A DNA stretch of 64,000 bases from Siderastrea radians. Lineage: Eukaryota > Cnidaria > Anthozoa > Scleractinia > Rhizangiidae. The position numbers and the translations under genes were made by a program. The stretch lies in NCBI GenBank assembly GCA_964017195.1, contig OZ024887.1:5471959-5535958 (forward strand). The letters are read 5' to 3'. Within the stretch, counting starts at the first letter, position 1; every line of letters starts with the position of its first letter. The notes below the pieces were generated by a model, which saw only the letters and a program-made list of their open reading frames with translations, was not told the origin of the DNA and did not search any database. This document shows, one piece after another, positions 59,567 to 64,000 of this stretch.

Positions 59567-60215
59567 TGGTGGCTACCAAAGGCAGTGGCTGCCACTGAAA
59601 GCTATGGTTTATGCTAGCTTTCTATCCCATCTATTTCTTCAGCTACTTTTGTGCCGACACCTGTCAGTTACTGATGTCGAATACCTCCACAGCACACTAC
59701 ACATTTTCATGTTTCATTAGTACAAGACAAAGGAATAAACTATTATGCTAAAGATATCGTAAAACAGTTTTTGGGTTCGGTATCTCTTGTGGATTTTTTT
59801 TTACCGAACACCTGGCCCTGTCAATGTTTATTTTTTCAGCAACTATAGCTTTGGAGAGATAATTCCCAATCGTGCTTAACCCTATTCAATAGTTGGTAAT
59901 TATAAGTCGTGTACGCAAAGATTTGTAGTGATTAGTGAAAGCAAGGGGTATTTGCAAAGAAAAATCGAGTGAAGTAAAGCTAAGTAATAAATTTTAGGGA
60001 AATTAAATGGGACTAAACAAAGTCATGTGTCCATAAATGAACATCTGCAATGTTGAAAAGTTTTGACACTAGGACAAAAAGAAATTAAAATCTCAGTGGC
60101 GATCGCAACCTTCAGGTGAGGGCTTTATTAAAATTATACAAAATATCCTGCAGAGACCGACGCAAACACTTACTGAAATTAAAATCATTATCAAGCCTAT
60201 GTTTTAAGAAGCAAA
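59567..60215. repeat. Receptor upstream region, duplicated unit 1
   Basis: Matches 62180-62785 in order: GTGGCTACCAAAG, ATCTATTTCTTCAG, TTTTTTTACCGAACACC, AGTTGGTAATTATAAGTC, AAGCTAAGTAAT, GAACATCTGCAATGTT and CGCAAACACTTACTGAAATT. It ends about 80 bases before the receptor start and so likely includes its promoter and 5' UTR. Confidence 0.8.
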
Positions 60216-60293
60216 TTCAGAACACTACCTGATGGCCTCTACTATCATCCTTTAGAACGAGAGTTTCAAATCTGTGTAAGGAATCTTGCAAAT

Positions 60294-61208
60294 ATGTCCG
60301 ACTTCAACGAAAAACTCTTTTGTGTTCAGCCCTGGAAAGGCGTTTATCTGGCTATTTTTTACAAGACTTTTGTACTTTTATACATTTTTCTAACAATAAC
60401 GGCTATTTCTGGTAACATCTTGATTCTAGTCGCCCTTACTAAGGATTCGTCTCTTCATCCGCCATCAAAACTACTGCTTCGATCGCTAACAATCACAGAT
60501 CTTTGTGTGGGCGCGATTTCGCAGCCACTTGCCATAATTTTTATATTGTCGACTGTAAACAAAAACTGGGACGTGTGTCGAGTCACTGAATACTCTTTGG
60601 CTGTTGCAACCACCGTCTTTGGCGGTGCATCTTTGTCAATAGTGACCGCTATAGGTGCAGACAGACTACTCGCTCTGTTATTAAAGCTTAGATACCGGCA
60701 AGTTGTGACTATAAAGCGAGTTCGCGGGGCCGTTTTCGTGTTTTGGCTCAAAAGCAGCGGTATTGCATTTCTTTACTTTCAGAGTGTTAATTTGTTCTTC
60801 ATCCTAAGTTCTGTATTGATACTTTTAGAAGTTATAGTTTCAAGTTATTCGTACACAAGAATCTTTTGCACAATTCGACGTCAACGAACCACAGTAGAAG
60901 ATGTTCTCCAAAGGGGAAACACTGGACCAAATATGGCGCGGTACAAAAGGACAGTTTCCAATGCCTTGTGGGTTAATCTAACATTGGCGATGTGTTATAT
61001 TCCTTTCGCTGTGGTGACCGCTGTAATTGCAATTCGTGGATCAAGCGCATTTCTTTCTCTGGCAGAGTTCTTAACGGTTTCTCTTGTTTACCTGAATTCT
61101 TCACTAAACCCGGTTCTTTACTGCTGGAAGATTAAAGAAGTCAGGCAAGCAGTAAAAGAAACAATTAGAGAGTTTTGTGCTTGTTTCTTGAGTTCTTTTT
61201 GGAGGTAA
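60294..61208 (+). CDS. Class A (rhodopsin-like) G-protein-coupled receptor
   Basis: A single-exon, 304-residue seven-helix receptor for an unknown ligand at the cell surface. TM1 (about 20-47) has the GN pair (N41). TM2 has the conserved Asp (D69, in ITDLCVG). TM3 follows C95 and ends in DRL (123-125) in place of DRY. TM6 has CYIP (P237). TM7 ends NPVLY (272-276). The third intracellular loop is short and basic, and the C-tail is short and Cys-containing. The second extracellular loop is almost absent (TM4 and TM5 are separated by only a few residues around 160-163) and lacks the usual Cys. A short loop of this kind is seen in melanocortin/adenosine/cannabinoid-type receptors, to which many cnidarian receptors are loosely similar. 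The ligand class cannot be inferred. The 5' flank is duplicated at 62.2 kb. Confidence 0.9.
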   Translation: MSDFNEKLFCVQPWKGVYLAIFYKTFVLLYIFLTITAISGNILILVALTKDSSLHPPSKLLLRSLTITDLCVGAISQPLAIIFILSTVNKNWDVCRVTEYSLAVATTVFGGASLSIVTAIGADRLLALLLKLRYRQVVTIKRVRGAVFVFWLKSSGIAFLYFQSVNLFFILSSVLILLEVIVSSYSYTRIFCTIRRQRTTVEDVLQRGNTGPNMARYKRTVSNALWVNLTLAMCYIPFAVVTAVIAIRGSSAFLSLAEFLTVSLVYLNSSLNPVLYCWKIKEVRQAVKETIREFCACFLSSFWR

Positions 61209-61273
61209 TCTGTATGTTGTAAGAAGAAAACTATCACAAATTATATTAATCGATAAAAACGAGGATGTTAACG

Positions 61274-61279
61274 AATAAA
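61274..61279 (+). terminator. Candidate polyadenylation signal of the GPCR (AATAAA)
   Basis: AATAAA lies 66 bases past the receptor stop codon. Confidence 0.5.
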
Positions 61280-61307
61280 ACGAAGGTTTTCGCAAACTCT
61301 TTCCAAA

Positions 61308-61560
61308 ATGGAGGTCTATCTTTTGGTGTGGACGGCAAAAACGGAGCTTTCCGAAAACGCTGATGTCACAACTAATTACGCAGTCGCCGGTATTGTAATA
61401 TCGAGGTTGAGCATGCGCACAAAACAACAAAAAGATCCCAAAAGGCCTGGGAGTCGTTATCCGTTTTCATTCCCCAGTGTGGGCGCATTATTTTATCCGT
61501 TTTGGAGACAATAAAAACGTAGGTTTTACAAAATGCATTAGTGTGGACGGGGCCTTAGCC
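61308..61560. mobile_element. MITE remnant with GTGTGGACGG ends
   Basis: Starts near GGTGTGGACGGCAAAAACGG and ends CATTAGTGTGGACGGGGCC. Inner CCGTTTTCATT / AAAACGCTGATG words recur around 58330-58440. The ends are not cleanly inverted, so the borders are approximate. Confidence 0.4.
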
Positions 61561-62179
61561 TAATATCTCATGGGAATCCTCTACTATAATCAGCGTTATC
61601 AACATTGTAGTTTTTGTACAGTTGTAAGGGAGCAGTCATTATTTATGGCCTGGCGGGGGGGGGGGGGGGGGTCGGAGAATCTTCGTATGTTAAAATCTCT
61701 GTATATCAGCTTGAAATATCAGCTTAAAATATCTGATTTGCCCTCAAGGAGGCGTTATGTATTTTCATGGACCCTACAAATGGACACCGGCCATTATACT
61801 TTGTACACCTCACATCACCTCGCTCCTCAACACACTAATCACTTCCTCGTCATCGATGTTCCTCAGTTCTTATACTACGCTAGTATAAGTTTTCCATGTA
61901 TTTGTCTGAAAAGGCTACTGCGGTAAAATTCAGACACGAGGGTTCGCAAAACTAAAACCAGTCCTCAAATTCAAACAGCAAATCGCTTCTGTGGTATCAT
62001 ATTTAAAATTAAAAATATTCCAGAATTCATATTTGACAGCAATTATTTGACATCAGAATCAACAAACACCGTTTTTCGCGCCATGTTTTATTGCACCTGA
62101 TCCAAAATCTGCGTTGGCAAAAGCCTGGAGCACGCATAAAAACGCTTGGTCCGCCTAGCCGCTCTCATGCGAGCCGGTA
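61561..62179. other. Intergenic, nothing recognised
   Basis: Contains a G18 run at about 61655-61672. No gene identified. Confidence 0.45.
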
Positions 62180-62785
62180 GTGGCTACCAAAGCCATGGAT
62201 ATACAATCTATTTCTTCAGATTCCTCCCCGCTGAGACATTTCAGTTACAAATATCGAGCACATTGAAAGCATGCTACACAGTAAGATCCCTTGTGGTAAA
62301 CGGCTGAGATATTGTAAAACTGTGTTTGGGTTCGCTTTCTTTTAAGAATTTTTTTACCGAACACCGGCTCTATCTGTGTTTGTTTCCTCAGCTTTCGACT
62401 AACAACTACAACTTTGGACATTTAATTCCCTATCGTGCTCGACCCTATCAAGTAGTTGGTAAATATTAGTTGGTAATTATAAGTCTTGTGCTGATATTTG
62501 CAGTGAAAGCAGGAGGTATTTTCAAAGAAAAACCGATTGAAGCAAAGCTAAGTAATGAATAAGGAGCAAGCAAAGCTAAGTAATAATAAGGAACATCTGC
62601 AATGTTCAAGAGTTTTGTCATTATTCGTTAAATTTGCCACTTGGACAAAAAGTAATTAAACTCGCAGCTACAAGGTAAGGGCTTTATTGAAATTATATAA
62701 AAAATATCGTGAAGAGACCAACGCAAACACTTACTGAAATTAAAACCACTAACAAGCCTAACATTATTGGCAGTTGAGGGCCTCT
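62180..62785. repeat. Receptor upstream region, duplicated unit 2 (no receptor follows)
   Basis: A diverged copy of 59567-60215. The match fades at AGGGCCTCTAAGGGACT, where unit 1 reads TGGCCTCTACTATCA, about 50 bases before the receptor ATG position. Downstream is G-rich unrelated sequence, not a second receptor. Confidence 0.8.
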
Positions 62786-62807
62786 AAGGGACTGTGCAAT
62801 ATTTACC

Positions 62808-62930
62808 TGGATGGGGGGGTTGGGAAACCAGAGGGGGGGGGGGCATAGCGGAAAATCACAACTAGAAAGAGGGGGGTTGGATGTAAAATTTCATACATAC
62901 AAGGGGGGAGGGGCATTACTTTTTTCACTC
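62808..62930. repeat. G-run-rich tract
   Basis: Four to five runs of 6-11 G (GGGGGGG, GGGGGGGGGGG, GGGGGG, GGGGGGAGGGG) within 120 bp on the plus strand. This could form G-quadruplexes and may be the end of a G-tract repeat. Confidence 0.7.
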
Positions 62931-63149
62931 TTTTTCACAAACTGGAAAAGTGGTAGAAGAGCTATTAGAGTTCAAACATTTATACTTGCTTACACTGGAA
63001 TTAAACTGGGAAAATATCAACTCGAGGTGCTTTGATATCTGAACTGGCAGATTATTTAATATTTTCCTATCTATCATGCACTAGGAAAGGAATGCCTCTG
63101 TTATATATTAAAACAGCTCTACTTTATTGGCACCAGGAATGCTGTTATA

Positions 63150-63345
63150 GTTAGTTTGGATTTTGATTATGTTTGGGGGAAAATACCACCAGGAAAACGC
63201 TAAAAATGGCATTTCTGAGCGTCTACTAGATTTCGACATTTTCTGGGGAGCATGCCTCCAGACCCCCCCCTAAAAGGTTGCGCCTTCGGTGCTTTCGAAA
63301 TTGCCTTGGTTATCAGAAAGGTCTGGCTACGGCCCTGACACTATG
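63150..63345. repeat. Probable transposon-end remnant
   Basis: Contains GGGGAGCATGCCTCCAGACC, then CCCCCCT and GGCTACGGCCCTGAC, a word set I associate with widespread animal repeats. No inverted partner in the window. Inference only. Confidence 0.35.
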
Positions 63346-63568
63346 ATGTTATTCAATGAAAAAGAAAGATGCCTATGTAGGATAGCCTACATTGTATTAT
63401 AATTAATTAAAAGAGAATGGAAAACCCAAATGTTGACTTTAATAGCAATAAATTGATCTATGTAAATATACACAGTTTGATTACATACTTTGCAAAGTAA
63501 GCTTATAAACTTCTCCCGAGTGTCCAAATAAAGAAATTGTTCAACGAGGGAAAATTGTCCTCCTCTGA

Positions 63569-64000
63569 AGAAAGTCTTTGCAAGAGTTCTGGTCCCATTT
63601 CAACGTGGACGAGACTGCGCGTAGAAGTTATGCAGAGCACCTTGAGTTCTTGGATGCAAAGGCGAAAAAAAGAGTAAGAGAAAGGAACGCTCTTCCGACT
63701 AATATTTCTTGGCAAAATGAAAAAGATGTGGAAGCGCTTACGAGCAACCAGCTGAAAATGTACTTGAAACAACGTGGTCTCAAGATAAGCGGAAGTAAGG
63801 CTGATTTTACTAAACGAGTTGTCAGCCACGCACGTGGAAACGCTTCCAGAGATGTTCTGGAAGATAAAGAATTTAATAACTCGTGTGAAGACGACACAAT
63901 TTCAGAATCAGAGTCAAGTGATTCTGATGGAGAGAACTCATACGTTGAAGAGTCATTTGAAGTACTTTTTGTGCCTGAGGAAGACATCCAACGCGCAAAT
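63569..64000 (+). CDS. SAP-domain protein, partial (runs off the window)
   Basis: 144 codons open to the right edge, with no ATG near the left end. The coding exon probably begins at an acceptor around 63570-63590 or the true start is further upstream. Residues about 53-86 match a SAP motif (EALTSNQLKMYLKQRGLKIS, then GSKADFTKRV), a helix-extended loop-helix that binds AT-rich DNA or RNA. A basic stretch (AKKRVRERN) precedes it and a long Ser/Asp/Glu-rich acidic region follows. Such SAP-acidic N-termini occur in nuclear proteins and in some cnidarian transposon-encoded proteins. Which of the two this is cannot be told from the part seen. Confidence 0.6.

Overview
This window is nuclear DNA of an animal, most likely an anthozoan cnidarian (stony coral or sea anemone). 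The genes are animal genes split by short GT-AG introns. The sequence is AT-rich, with many small terminal-inverted-repeat elements, a BEL/Pao LTR retrotransposon, and a single-exon rhodopsin-type receptor of the kind expanded in Cnidaria. Species cannot be fixed from the sequence alone. No rRNA gene, functional tRNA gene, CRISPR array or bacterial-style operon is visible.

Layout. (1) 485-9099, plus strand: the last 12 coding exons of the chaperonin subunit CCT2 (TCP-1 beta); its 5' exons lie off the left edge. Its introns carry a dispersed repeat and a CCCGGG-bounded element with a perfect 8-bp target duplication. (2) About 9.1-27 kb: a long gene-poor stretch with a tRNA-derived SINE interrupted by a small transposon, microsatellites, several palindromes, a roughly 1.5-kb diverged tandem duplication (20.65-23.64 kb), and two paralogous minus-strand 88-bp exons that each encode a signal-anchor-like N-terminus (16.8 and 25.1 kb). 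(3) 27264-35303, minus strand: a complete seven-exon acid lipase of the LIPA/LIPF family (403 aa). (4) 35.85-40.54 kb: a 4.7-kb nested inverted-repeat element with other elements inserted in its left arm. (5) 40.5-44.7 kb: more small inverted-repeat elements. (6) 44743-49043, plus strand: complete seven-exon MRPL21 (bL21m, 238 aa), including one GC-AG intron. (7) 49965-55942: a near-intact, recent BEL/Pao retrotransposon on the minus strand. It has 215-bp LTRs that differ at one site, and a gag-pol frame cut by a single in-frame stop. (8) 56-60 kb: repeats and a 23-bp minisatellite. (9) 60294-61208, plus strand: an intronless class A GPCR. Its upstream 600 bp recurs at 62.2-62.8 kb without a second receptor. 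(10) 63569-64000, plus strand: an open SAP-domain frame running off the right edge.

The genes are independent housekeeping or receptor genes; nothing suggests a joint pathway. The notable biology is in the mobile DNA. Several small non-autonomous families can be defined by termini and target duplications (8-bp with CCCGGG ends, CAG/CCAG with GGCCCG ends, TTAA, TTA), and some are nested inside others.
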